The notes under the pieces are model-generated. The model was not told the origin of the DNA. It did not search any database and saw nothing but the letters and a program-made list of their open reading frames with translations. Position numbers and translations under genes: made by a program. A DNA stretch of 64,000 nucleotides from Pedobacter deserti (lineage in GTDB: Bacteria > Bacteroidota > Bacteroidia > Sphingobacteriales > Sphingobacteriaceae). The stretch is from the NCBI RefSeq assembly GCF_024436415.1, contig NZ_JAFMZQ010000001.1, positions 868,001 through 932,000 of the forward strand. Reading direction: 5' to 3'. Every line of letters starts with the position of its first letter. Position 1 is the stretch's first letter. Below, piece after piece: positions 17,570 through 26,410 of this stretch.

Positions 17570-18699
17570 AAATCTACACCTGCAGCAATGTAGGTATGGA
17601 CTATTTCCTGTTTCTTACACGAACGGTCACGCAAGCCGGCTTCGATGTAGCGCCCATCTTCCTTACATCAGAGGCAGATTACAGAAGGCTGGGAAAGGGC
17701 AAAAGCATATCTAAACTATGGTTACGCTTACAGATGTATGTCTTATATCCGATATACCTAGCCTGGAAGGTGCTTTTTGCAAAAAAAAACAGTATTTTCA
17801 TTGTGTCCAGTAATACTTTTTTTGCCCCTTACCTCGTACACCTGATTTTAAAGCTCAGGCCCGGCAAGCTGATACACTTATTATACGATCTTTATCCAGA
17901 TGCTATAGAAATCGCCGGGATGATCAAACCTGGCAGCTTCATTTCCAGGTTGGTGGGTAAAATCGCTCGTCGTAACCTTTCTGGATGCCATGCTACTGTT
18001 TATCTTGGTGAATTCCTGAAAAAGCATGCAGAAGACCGTTGGGGCAAAGCTCCTGTATCAGATGTTATAGACATCTCCACAGACCTGCAATTATATGCTC
18101 CCGATTTCCGCGGAGATATAGACAATTCCAGGATCATCCTCCACTATGGGGGCCAATTGGGTTATCTTCATGATGCCGATACATTGATCGCATGCATTAA
18201 ATACGTTTTAGGATCATCCATTGCGGATCGTGTAGAATTCAATTTTTATGTGAGCGGCGCACAGGCAGCCCACCTGAAGGAATCTCTTGCTGGCTATCCA
18301 GTTAAGGTGATCTCCGCTATACCCAGCGCACAATGGCGTCAGGACATACGCAACTTCCACATCGGTATGGTGTCGCTGAGTCCAGGGGGGGCAAGTGTTT
18401 GCCTGCCAAGTAAAACCTACGGGATGATGGCGGGAGGAATGGCCATCCTGGCAGTGGCGCCTGAATGGTCCGATCTTGCGACGCTGATCAATCGGATGGA
18501 TGCTGGCTGGATAGTCAATAACTCCAATAATTACTCCGGGGATACCGCCCGCGATTTTCATTCGAAATTAGCGGCCATCCTCGACAATACGGCATTGCTG
18601 CAACAAAAACGTTTCAATGCGTTCCATAATGTAAGGTCTTTTCACGGAACAGATGTTCTGGTACATAAATGGACACAACTGATTGAGAAAATAAAGTAA
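17551..18699 (+). CDS. Glycosyltransferase, family 4-like (WbuB-type)
   Basis: A 382-residue GT-B protein. A hydrophobic stretch around 60-90 ([15 protein letters not shown]) and [17 protein letters not shown] resemble WbuB-like transferases that move 2-acetamido-6-deoxysugars. The C-terminal domain carries [18 protein letters not shown] and [16 protein letters not shown], the nucleotide-binding loops of the GT4 group. The start lies inside the preceding epimerase, suggesting that the epimerase product is its donor. Confidence 0.72.
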   Translation: MDKQKLKIYTCSNVGMDYFLFLTRTVTQAGFDVAPIFLTSEADYRRLGKGKSISKLWLRLQMYVLYPIYLAWKVLFAKKNSIFIVSSNTFFAPYLVHLILKLRPGKLIHLLYDLYPDAIEIAGMIKPGSFISRLVGKIARRNLSGCHATVYLGEFLKKHAEDRWGKAPVSDVIDISTDLQLYAPDFRGDIDNSRIILHYGGQLGYLHDADTLIACIKYVLGSSIADRVEFNFYVSGAQAAHLKESLAGYPVKVISAIPSAQWRQDIRNFHIGMVSLSPGGASVCLPSKTYGMMAGGMAILAVAPEWSDLATLINRMDAGWIVNNSNNYSGDTARDFHSKLAAILDNTALLQQKRFNAFHNVRSFHGTDVLVHKWTQLIEKIK

Positions 18700-18773
18700 G
18701 ATAACAACCATACCACACAGACATAAACAATATATCATTGAGTATATTGCAAACAAAACTATCTGGGGGAAAC

Positions 18774-19592
18774 ATGAAGCTGGCGATATCGATTGTATTG
18801 TACCATAATGGTGCTGAAGCTGAACATGCGATACGGTGTGTGCTGAATTCTTCAATTCAGGCAAGGATATACCTTGTCGATAACTCCTCGACAGATGAGC
18901 TTCGGCGGCTGGCCGTGTGTGAATCCGTACATTATATCTATAATAATAAAAATATTGGCTACGGGGCCGGCCATAATGTCGCGATCAGGCGTTCGATAGC
19001 AGATGGCATACCTTACCATATTGTGATGAACCCAGATATTGCATTTGGCGAAAATGTCCTTGAGCAGATCATCAGCTATATGGACATGCATCCCGAGGTA
19101 GGATCATTGATGCCTAAAGTTTACAATGAAGACGGAAGCCTTCAGCGGCTTTGTAAGCTATTACCTACTCCTTTAGACCTTTTTACAAGACGTTTCGTCG
19201 GTGATATCGCCTATTTCCGGAGAAGGGACGAGCGCTATGAACTTCATCATTTTAATTACGACAAGGTCATCGACACACCCTGCCTGTCAGGCTGCTTCAT
19301 GTTTCTGAGAACAAGTGCACTGGAAAGATGCGGTCTTTTCGATACCCGGTTTTTTCTGTATCTTGAAGATTATGATCTCACCCGACGCATTAATCAGCAC
19401 TACGAGACGATCTTTTTCCCTAATGTCTCAATTGTACATGGACATGGTAAAGGATCGTACAAGAGCCGTTTTCTGTTAAAGGTACATATGGTCTCTGCCA
19501 TCAAATATTTCAACAAATGGGGGTGGTTTTTTGACAAAAACCGGAGCCAGTTGAACAATAAGGTTTTAAAATACATAAATGATAGCCGTTGA
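18774..19592 (+). CDS. Glycosyltransferase family 2 (rhamnosyltransferase-like)
   Basis: A 272-residue GT-A protein when started at ATG 18774, preceded by a purine-rich GGGGGA; the TTG at 18738 is less likely. Seen: VDNSSTDELR, MNPDIAF (metal site), and LEDYDLTRRI, the pattern of the WbbL/rhamnosyl branch of family 2. The 74 bases before it are one of the few gaps in this region; I see no good promoter box there. It ends in a TTGA overlap with the next gene. Confidence 0.82.
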   Translation: MKLAISIVLYHNGAEAEHAIRCVLNSSIQARIYLVDNSSTDELRRLAVCESVHYIYNNKNIGYGAGHNVAIRRSIADGIPYHIVMNPDIAFGENVLEQIISYMDMHPEVGSLMPKVYNEDGSLQRLCKLLPTPLDLFTRRFVGDIAYFRRRDERYELHHFNYDKVIDTPCLSGCFMFLRTSALERCGLFDTRFFLYLEDYDLTRRINQHYETIFFPNVSIVHGHGKGSYKSRFLLKVHMVSAIKYFNKWGWFFDKNRSQLNNKVLKYINDSR

Positions 19593-21097
19593 GAAAAAAG
19601 GCAACGTTGATATTTGTCCTTAGGTGTGTCAGGCTGGTCATCGCAGTGATCAACCTTTCGTTCTCTGCAAAATATTTTGGTGTAAATTTCGAACGCGATG
19701 TCTGGCTGCTGGCACTTACTTCGGTCATTGTACTCGACACGATTATTTGGGGTGCCATTAATGATACCTTCCGGGCCAAATTTACATTCCTCAAAGATAG
19801 AGAGGGCGAAGCGCTTGCGCTCGATCGTGCCAAAGCTCTTTTGCTGTTCATTAACGTAATTACCATATTAGTGCTTGGCCTGGTCATGTCCTTTCCCGGG
19901 GGAATTGCTAAAATGTTTGCGCCATCCTATACACCTGAACAGCTCCATGCGCTTGTAGTCATGATCAGGATAGTTGCACCAAGCTTCCTGTTAACTCAGG
20001 TTACCAAGATAATTACCAGCATATTGAATGCTTACGGATCTTTTGTCATACCCGAAATCATAGGACTTTTTACGCAACTGCTTACCCTGATCCTGGTAGT
20101 GCTATTCGCCGAATCCATCGGCATTTATACCCTCGTCATTTCTTATTATGCCGGGCTCATCGTGCTGACAATTCTCTTGGTCAGACAATTGCGAGCGTTA
20201 AACGTTCGCCTGTTCTATGGGCTCAGCAAAGTCCGGTTCAGTCATTTTAAGCCCTTTCTTCTTTTTTCGGTTCCTCTATTCTTCATCTACCTTAGTTCCC
20301 AGATCGGCATCGTCATCGAAAGGGCGCTTGCAAGTTCGACCGCAGTAGGCGCTGTTTCTGCACTTGACTACTCGAGAAAATTTTCAGATATCCCTATCGA
20401 AGTCCTTTGCGGTATCATCGCATCTTTACTCGTTCCAATATTGACCCAAAGGTATGTAAAGCAGGATCATCAGTCGTTCATTGAGGAATTCAGGAAGATC
20501 TATCAATTTGGACTGCTTGTACTTATCTTTGTTGTCGGTATATTTACCGCATGTCCCGGCGCAGTAGTCAGGTTACTTTACAGACAAGGAAGCATCTCGC
20601 AGCAGAGTCTTGATGATATTGCACGCCTGACGATGTATTATAGCTGGTCAGCTATTTTTGTTTTTCTTTACCATATGTACGGCTCAGCCTTGCTCTCTTC
20701 ACAAAAAGGAATCCGTTTTGCACTATTCGGAACGGTTGCGCAGCTAATCATGATCCTCATGAACCTCACTTTATATGACAAATTCAGTTTTTATCTGTTT
20801 CCGTTTAGCCTGCTTATATCTCATGGGACCGCGGCAGTGATAATGGCCTTACAGTTTCCGGTAGCTGCAAAGCAGTTGGTAACAGTAACGCTAAAGTACC
20901 TTGCCATTCTGTCCGGTGTGTGCGGTTTCGCCTGGGCATTCAACCATTATGTTTATCAATCTCCTCATGCATTCGTTACGATCTCGCTTACGACAACTAT
21001 TCTCGCCGTGCTAACCCTAATTGCAGTTTTCGTATTGAAGACGGAAGAACGCGCAGTAATGCTAAGTTTATTTAAGCGACGTTTTTTCGATCAATAA
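19589..21097 (+). CDS. MurJ/MviN-like flippase, second of three
   Basis: A 502-residue protein with about fourteen hydrophobic segments, of the MurJ branch of the MOP superfamily. Typical parts are VIEIRALASS-like text around residue 245 (IVIERALASSTAVGAVSALDYS) and the closing paired helices. In polysaccharide loci such proteins export lipid-linked oligosaccharides. The start is TTG 19589, overlapping the preceding TGA; no ATG is close. A housekeeping lipid II flippase seems unlikely given the location among glycosyltransferases. Confidence 0.8.
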   Translation: MRKKATLIFVLRCVRLVIAVINLSFSAKYFGVNFERDVWLLALTSVIVLDTIIWGAINDTFRAKFTFLKDREGEALALDRAKALLLFINVITILVLGLVMSFPGGIAKMFAPSYTPEQLHALVVMIRIVAPSFLLTQVTKIITSILNAYGSFVIPEIIGLFTQLLTLILVVLFAESIGIYTLVISYYAGLIVLTILLVRQLRALNVRLFYGLSKVRFSHFKPFLLFSVPLFFIYLSSQIGIVIERALASSTAVGAVSALDYSRKFSDIPIEVLCGIIASLLVPILTQRYVKQDHQSFIEEFRKIYQFGLLVLIFVVGIFTACPGAVVRLLYRQGSISQQSLDDIARLTMYYSWSAIFVFLYHMYGSALLSSQKGIRFALFGTVAQLIMILMNLTLYDKFSFYLFPFSLLISHGTAAVIMALQFPVAAKQLVTVTLKYLAILSGVCGFAWAFNHYVYQSPHAFVTISLTTTILAVLTLIAVFVLKTEERAVMLSLFKRRFFDQ

Positions 21098-21114
21098 CTC
21101 GTATTTTGTCCAGT

Positions 21115-21969
21115 ATGGACGTATCCGTTATCATTGTTAACTACAATACCACCGAACTTACCGGGCAAAGCGTAGCTTCCGTATATGCTAACACCAGGGA
21201 GAATACGTTCGAGGTCATTGTGGTTGATAACGCCTCAACAGACGATTCCATAATGGCGCTGGCATTACAATTCCCACACCTCCGGCTTATCCGGAATTCT
21301 GAAAATAAGGGCTTCGGCCGAGCAAATAACGTTGGTATAGCGGCATCAACAGGCAAATATGTGTTCTTACTGAATTCAGATGCCTACCTGGTGAGCGATG
21401 CAATATCAGCTTTTTATCAATTTATGGAGTCAGCCGCAAACGCAAATATTGCATGTTGCGGTGGCGCACTGGTTAGCCAGGACGGCAGCCAGCAGATATC
21501 CTACGGAAATTTTCCTTCTCTTGCGGAAGCCATCTCGTCTCTGGGCTTAAAATACCTTTATCCATCCTATTTTACCAAAAACTTAAGCAGCGGGCAGAAA
21601 GTATCTTTTGCAAGACTTTTCACTGTCGATTATGTATCCGGAGCCGATATGTTTGTTAGGAGGTCGGCACTTGAAAAGTGTGGTCTTTTTGATGAGGATT
21701 TTTTTCTTTACTTTGAGGAGACGGAATTATCTTTCAGGTTCCGCCGGCATGGGTACAGGTGTGCGATTCTTCCTGAGGTACAGATCGTTCATATTGGAGG
21801 CGCTTCTGGTCCTGCCGACTCCAGGCGGATAAACAGGGTGTATAAGGCAAGTCGCAATATATATTTCAAAAAGTGTCATGGGATTAGTGCCGTCTATATT
21901 TCGCGCATCCTGTACGCTATCCATGACAGCTTATACTATATTTACAGCAAAGTAAAGAAGCGCAGATGA
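21115..21969 (+). CDS. Glycosyltransferase family 2 (rhamnosyltransferase-like)
   Basis: A 284-residue GT-A transferase from ATG 21115 (TTG 21106 is an alternative). Seen: VSVIIVNYNT, VDNASTDDS, LNSDAYL as the metal site, and FEETELSFRFRRHG, the acid-rich segment of WbbL-like transferases. It resembles the family 2 gene at 18774 in plan but not closely in text. It overlaps the 2-epimerase by four bases (ATGA), which places it in the same transcript. Confidence 0.85.
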   Translation: MDVSVIIVNYNTTELTGQSVASVYANTRENTFEVIVVDNASTDDSIMALALQFPHLRLIRNSENKGFGRANNVGIAASTGKYVFLLNSDAYLVSDAISAFYQFMESAANANIACCGGALVSQDGSQQISYGNFPSLAEAISSLGLKYLYPSYFTKNLSSGQKVSFARLFTVDYVSGADMFVRRSALEKCGLFDEDFFLYFEETELSFRFRRHGYRCAILPEVQIVHIGGASGPADSRRINRVYKASRNIYFKKCHGISAVYISRILYAIHDSLYYIYSKVKKRR

Positions 21970-23090
21970 AAAAGGTCCTGATTGTATTTGGTACGAGACC
22001 TGAGGCCATTAAGATGGCGCCAGTTGTCCACGCATTTAGAGCCCGGTCAGATCGTTTCGATACCCGGGTGTGTGTCACCGGCCAACATCGGGAAATACTG
22101 GACCAGGTTCTTAGTTTTTTTGATATTCATCCCGACTATGACCTGAACATAATGAAGCCTGGTCAGGATCTCAACCAGCTTACGGCTGCGGTGATCCTTG
22201 CCATGGCACCTGTACTGGACGAATTCCAGCCAGATCTCCTGTTTGTTCATGGCGATACTACTACCTCAGCAATTTGTGCGCTTGCCGGGTATTATGCCGG
22301 CGTAAAAGTGTGCCATGTTGAGGCTGGGTTACGCACCCGCGATATTTATTCGCCATTTCCAGAAGAACTCAACAGGCAACTCACCGCTCGTATTGCTTCT
22401 CTGCATTTTGCGCCAACTGTACATGCAAAGGCGAATCTGGTTGCTGAAGGGATTAACGCTGAGCAAGTTTTCATTACGGGAAATACGATTATAGATGCGC
22501 TAAATTATGCAACGGGCAAAGTAGATACAGTGGAGACCCCCGAGCTTCAGCAACTGAAGTCATACCTCGGTAATAAGGCCCCCCTCATTCTGGTTACCTG
22601 CCATCGCAGAGAAAATTTTGGCGCCGGTCTGGAGTCGATCTGTTCCGCTTTAAAGCGTATTGCAGAAAGCCACGACATCCAATTAATCTATCCCGTACAT
22701 CCAAATCCGAATATCAGTTCCGTTGTTCGGGCAAAGCTCGACGCAACCAGAAACATCCATTTAATCAAGCCATTAAGCTATCCGGCATTTATATGGCTCA
22801 TGAAAAACTGCAAATTTATCATTACCGACAGCGGCGGCATACAGGAAGAAGGCAATGCGCTCGGCAAGCAGGTTTTGCTGTTAAGATCTAATACAGAGCG
22901 CCCGGAGGTACTCGGTGCAGGGGGTGTTCAACTGGTTGGGACTGATAGTGAAGCCATTGTCAGCAGCGCGGAGGTATTGCTCAATAATCCCATGAGAAAT
23001 TCACTTCATCATTTTCCGTACGGCAATGGACATGCCGCTGCGGATATTCTTTCTATAACCATTCAGGAATATGTTCAAGCTGTACCTTAA
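21966..23090 (+). CDS. Non-hydrolysing UDP-GlcNAc 2-epimerase family (WecB/WbpI-like)
   Basis: A 374-residue GT-B-fold epimerase. Motifs: GTRPEAIKMAP, VTGQHRE, VHGDTTTS, HVEAGLRT, PFPEELNRQ, CHRRENFG, HPNPN and DSGGIQEEG. WecB interconverts UDP-GlcNAc and UDP-ManNAc; WbpI does the same on the 2,3-diacetamido uronic acid. Given the WbpB/D/E cassette upstream and a WbpG module, WbpI activity is the more attractive reading, but the two cannot be told apart by motif. Confidence 0.88.
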   Translation: MKKVLIVFGTRPEAIKMAPVVHAFRARSDRFDTRVCVTGQHREILDQVLSFFDIHPDYDLNIMKPGQDLNQLTAAVILAMAPVLDEFQPDLLFVHGDTTTSAICALAGYYAGVKVCHVEAGLRTRDIYSPFPEELNRQLTARIASLHFAPTVHAKANLVAEGINAEQVFITGNTIIDALNYATGKVDTVETPELQQLKSYLGNKAPLILVTCHRRENFGAGLESICSALKRIAESHDIQLIYPVHPNPNISSVVRAKLDATRNIHLIKPLSYPAFIWLMKNCKFIITDSGGIQEEGNALGKQVLLLRSNTERPEVLGAGGVQLVGTDSEAIVSSAEVLLNNPMRNSLHHFPYGNGHAAADILSITIQEYVQAVP

Positions 23091-24078
23091 GCGGAGATCT
23101 GTCAATCCTGCCACAGCACATTATATCGCGCTGATCGAGAATGCAATTTCCATCGCTGGTTTTACCTCGGAGCGAACAAGTGTTTTGCGAAATATTGGTA
23201 AGAAGGATGTCATCGTTACCGTAGAAGCTAAAGAGTGCTTTTTCGCCGGTCTCCGATATCCCAAGAACAGGAAAGTCAACTGGTTTCAAGGTATCACCCC
23301 AGAGGAGGCCTTCGTCGTTTACCGCAACCCGCTCAGGAAATGGCTCTGGCGGGTGTTCGAATACTTTACATTAAGGACTGCAGACTTAAATCTTTTTGTG
23401 TCTAAATCTATGTTGCAGCATTACCGTAACGTGTATGGTTACGATAAAGCTAATTATTTTATCATGCCCTGCTACAATCAGAGAATTCAACGAGAATCAT
23501 TTTTTACCACAGCAAAATATCATCAACCCAGATTTATCTATATCGGGACCCTAAGCGCATGGCAACAGATCGATCTGGTACTGTCCACCTTCGCAATTTT
23601 GGAAAAACAGAATGATCGGGCGACGCTTTGTATCCTGAGCGCTGAAAAGACACTCGCCCGCGAAAAAGTAAAGCGCTATGGACTGAAAAATGTCGAGATA
23701 GACGAGGTACCTTTAGAGCGCCTTCCGGCCTATCTTGCCAAAGCTAAGTACGGCTTTCTCCTGCGTGATGACCATCCGATAAACCGCGTTGCTACACCAA
23801 CGAAAATGAATTCGTATCTCGCACACGGCGTCATTCCTGTTTACTCGGACGTAATTGATGACTTCAAAATCAATTTGAAGATATCTCCCTTTGCCCTGCC
23901 TGTAGAGGCAGACGCTACCGCTGAGCAGATCGCAGAACAAATACATAATTTTGAAGTTCAGAAGGTAATTGCTGAGGAAGTCTTCGACCGGTACAATGAG
24001 GCCTTTACCGCGTATTATCAAGATGAAAACTATACCGCCAGACTCGCGGCAACCTTAAAACATTCCGTTGCCATCTGA
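23071..24078 (+). CDS. Probable GT-B glycosyltransferase
   Basis: A 335-residue protein overlapping the 2-epimerase by 20 bases. The C-terminal half has FIYIGTLSAWQQIDLVL and then VPLERLPAYLAKAKYG and ATPTKMNSYLAHG, the donor-binding loops of family 4-like transferases in a shortened form. The N-terminal half includes KVNWFQGITPEE. A cytoplasmic sugar transferase for the repeat unit is likely; family and donor are uncertain. Confidence 0.65.
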   Translation: MFKLYLKRRSVNPATAHYIALIENAISIAGFTSERTSVLRNIGKKDVIVTVEAKECFFAGLRYPKNRKVNWFQGITPEEAFVVYRNPLRKWLWRVFEYFTLRTADLNLFVSKSMLQHYRNVYGYDKANYFIMPCYNQRIQRESFFTTAKYHQPRFIYIGTLSAWQQIDLVLSTFAILEKQNDRATLCILSAEKTLAREKVKRYGLKNVEIDEVPLERLPAYLAKAKYGFLLRDDHPINRVATPTKMNSYLAHGVIPVYSDVIDDFKINLKISPFALPVEADATAEQIAEQIHNFEVQKVIAEEVFDRYNEAFTAYYQDENYTARLAATLKHSVAI

Positions 24079-24082
24079 TCTC

Positions 24083-25132
24083 ATGAAGATTGCCTTTATC
24101 ATACCATCGCTCGCCAACAAGGGGCCTGTAATTATGGTCAGGGAGCTTTCCGATTATCTTTTTAAGGCAGGCCATCATTGCCTGGTATATTACTTTGACG
24201 AAATCCGCGAACTGACATTTCAATGCCCTGTACATAGGATTCATTTTTTCAGTCCGATCAAATTCAATGATTTCGACATTATACATTCCCATTTACTGAG
24301 GCCGGATCTATATTGTCTCTGGCATCGAAAGAAGATCAGAAACCCGAGATTGATCTCAACCCTTCACACCGCCATTTACCACGATGTGGCGTTCACGCAT
24401 GGTAACTTAAAAAGCTGGCTCGCCGTTAAACTTTGGGAGCTTGCGCTTCGACGTATGGACCATGTTGTGATTTTGAGTTCTGCGGCCAGGGATTACTATA
24501 CCCATGTAGGTTTTTCAAACGTTTCGATCATTCCCAACGGTCGTGATCTACCTGCCGAACCGCCACCTGCCGACCCCTTAGATGTCGAACTACTGCGCAT
24601 GCTGAAAAGCCGCTACCTGCTGCTGGGGGCTGTTTCCATTTTAGACAGGCGTAAGGGGTTAGATCAACTAATCGACCTTTTGGCCAGCAATCCAGATTAC
24701 GCCTGTGTCGTCGTGGGTGAAGGCCCTTTCCATGACCGGCTGAACGAAATGATTTCAGCACATCAGCTTTCCGACCGCTTTGTCCTGCTGGGCGGTCGCC
24801 CGGAAGGTTATAGGTATCTGCCACATTTCGACATTCTAATTCTGCCGTCCAGATCTGAAGGCCTTCCCCTTGCACTTCTTGAGGGTATGGCACTCAAGGT
24901 ACCACTTGTTCTCTCTGATATTCCTGAATTCAGAGCTATCTTAAATAGCCGACAGGCGGCTTTCTTTGAACTTGACAATACATTGAGTCTGGATTCGGCC
25001 TGCAAAAGCGCCGCAGAAAGAGGATCGGAGACTTCGGAAAATTCTTTTGAACTTTATCAAAAACGATTTGTTGTAAAGATGATGGCAGAAGCATACATCA
25101 GTTTATATTTCCGTTTAAATAACGGTGGTTAA
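24083..25132 (+). CDS. Glycosyltransferase family 4
   Basis: A 349-residue GT-B transferase from ATG 24083 (TTG 24068 would add only a few residues before the first strand). Seen: AFIIPSLANKGPV with the Gly-rich acceptor loop, LGAVSILDRRKGLDQLI, VVGEGPFHDRL and PSRSEGLPLALLEGMA, the EGxPxxxxEA donor motif. Last gene of region I; 21 bases later a new promoter box appears. Confidence 0.88.
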   Translation: MKIAFIIPSLANKGPVIMVRELSDYLFKAGHHCLVYYFDEIRELTFQCPVHRIHFFSPIKFNDFDIIHSHLLRPDLYCLWHRKKIRNPRLISTLHTAIYHDVAFTHGNLKSWLAVKLWELALRRMDHVVILSSAARDYYTHVGFSNVSIIPNGRDLPAEPPPADPLDVELLRMLKSRYLLLGAVSILDRRKGLDQLIDLLASNPDYACVVVGEGPFHDRLNEMISAHQLSDRFVLLGGRPEGYRYLPHFDILILPSRSEGLPLALLEGMALKVPLVLSDIPEFRAILNSRQAAFFELDNTLSLDSACKSAAERGSETSENSFELYQKRFVVKMMAEAYISLYFRLNNGG

Positions 25133-25153
25133 TCAGTTCCAGTAACTTTTTTG

Positions 25154-25161
25154 TAGTTTTG
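25154..25161 (+). promoter_or_regulatory. Candidate Bacteroidota -7 promoter box for region II
   Basis: TAGTTTTG fits TAnnTTTG exactly, 44 bases before the ATG of the WecA-like gene, in the gap that separates regions I and II. It would begin transcription near 25168. No clear TTTG was found at the -33 position. Confidence 0.5.
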
Positions 25162-25204
25162 GCGCCATTCTTGCTTACCAAGCAATATGACTAAATAATT
25201 TTAC

Positions 25205-26380
25205 ATGCTCTTTATTCTAATCTTCCTTACAAGCCTGCTGGTCGTGGCATTCGCCATCCCACCTGTTATCACCGTTGCATTTCGTAAAAGACTGTTTGAT
25301 AGCCCTTCCGAACTTCGCAAAGTTCATAAGAGAATCGTCCCTAACTTTGGCGGCATTGCGATCTTTACGGGCTTCCTGTTCTCATCAGCGTTCTTTATCC
25401 CGACCTCTCTGTTACCGGAAGCTAATTTACTAATGGCTGCAGGTCTTATCCTTTTTATGACCGGACTCAAAGATGATGTCGTAGGGCTAAGCCCAACGAT
25501 CAAATTTGCGGCTCAGTTCGCCAACGCTTTTATCATTGCTGTAGTTGCTAATCTCAGGATTGAAAACCTGCATGGGCTGTTTAATCTTTATGAGCTAAAT
25601 TATTATGCGAGTGTTACCTTAACTGTTTTGTTCATTGTAGGAGTTGTTAACGCTTATAATCTTATTGATGGCATAGATGGGTTGGCTGCTTCGCTCGGAG
25701 TAATGTTCAGTCTCCTCTTTGCATACTTTTTTTACAGAAGCGGCGAACTTGGCTGGGCTTATTTATCCATATCCCTAACCGGTGCTCTAATTGGATTTCT
25801 TTTTTTCAACGTTACACCTGCCCGTATATTTATGGGTGACAGTGGCTCGTTAATGATTGGATTTCTCGCTGCGGTATTAAGCCTGAAGCTTTTGAATACG
25901 CTGGAAGGCCAAGCTGTATTTGCTGGTACAGTACGGATCACCTCCGATATTGCCCTTGTTCTGGCTATGTTGATTGTTCCTATATTTGATACTCTACGAG
26001 TGTTCACGTTGAGGATACTTAAAAATTCGTCGCCATTTACCGCCGATAGTAATCATTTGCATCATCGTTTATTATTTCTTGGCTTAAGCCACATGCAATC
26101 AACGCTGATTTTAGTAGTGCTAAATACTTTGTTCATTATTGTGGCAATCGCCCTTCAAGATCTAGGAAATACCCAACTTACCAGTCTTATCGTACTTTGC
26201 ATTTTGTCAGTCAATGGGCTTTTATCACTTTATATTGAGCGATACAAGCGTAACATAGCAATGCGCGAGTTGAAGATCAGTAATGCAGCCGGTAATACAT
26301 CAAAGCAATTTGTTAGTGGTCGGGCTTTACAAACTAAACCGTTTACCGGAGAGATTCTAGAGAAGATATCGGAAAACTAA
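25205..26380 (+). CDS. Undecaprenyl-phosphate HexNAc-1-phosphate transferase (WecA/TagO-like)
   Basis: A 391-residue polytopic phosphoglycosyltransferase of the MraY/WecA superfamily. Asp90-Asp91 (GLKDDVVGL), NAYNLIDGIDG with Asn152, Asp155 and Asp158, FMGDSGSL and the cytoplasmic HLHHRLL loop are the expected active-site elements. It loads UDP-HexNAc onto the C55 lipid carrier and so starts glycan synthesis at the inner membrane. A second, unrelated initiating enzyme lies at 48102; this one could also serve region I, which has none. Confidence 0.9.
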   Translation: MLFILIFLTSLLVVAFAIPPVITVAFRKRLFDSPSELRKVHKRIVPNFGGIAIFTGFLFSSAFFIPTSLLPEANLLMAAGLILFMTGLKDDVVGLSPTIKFAAQFANAFIIAVVANLRIENLHGLFNLYELNYYASVTLTVLFIVGVVNAYNLIDGIDGLAASLGVMFSLLFAYFFYRSGELGWAYLSISLTGALIGFLFFNVTPARIFMGDSGSLMIGFLAAVLSLKLLNTLEGQAVFAGTVRITSDIALVLAMLIVPIFDTLRVFTLRILKNSSPFTADSNHLHHRLLFLGLSHMQSTLILVVLNTLFIIVAIALQDLGNTQLTSLIVLCILSVNGLLSLYIERYKRNIAMRELKISNAAGNTSKQFVSGRALQTKPFTGEILEKISEN

Positions 26381-26410
26381 GATGCCGCTGGCAGCTATGC
26401 TTTAAAAGAA

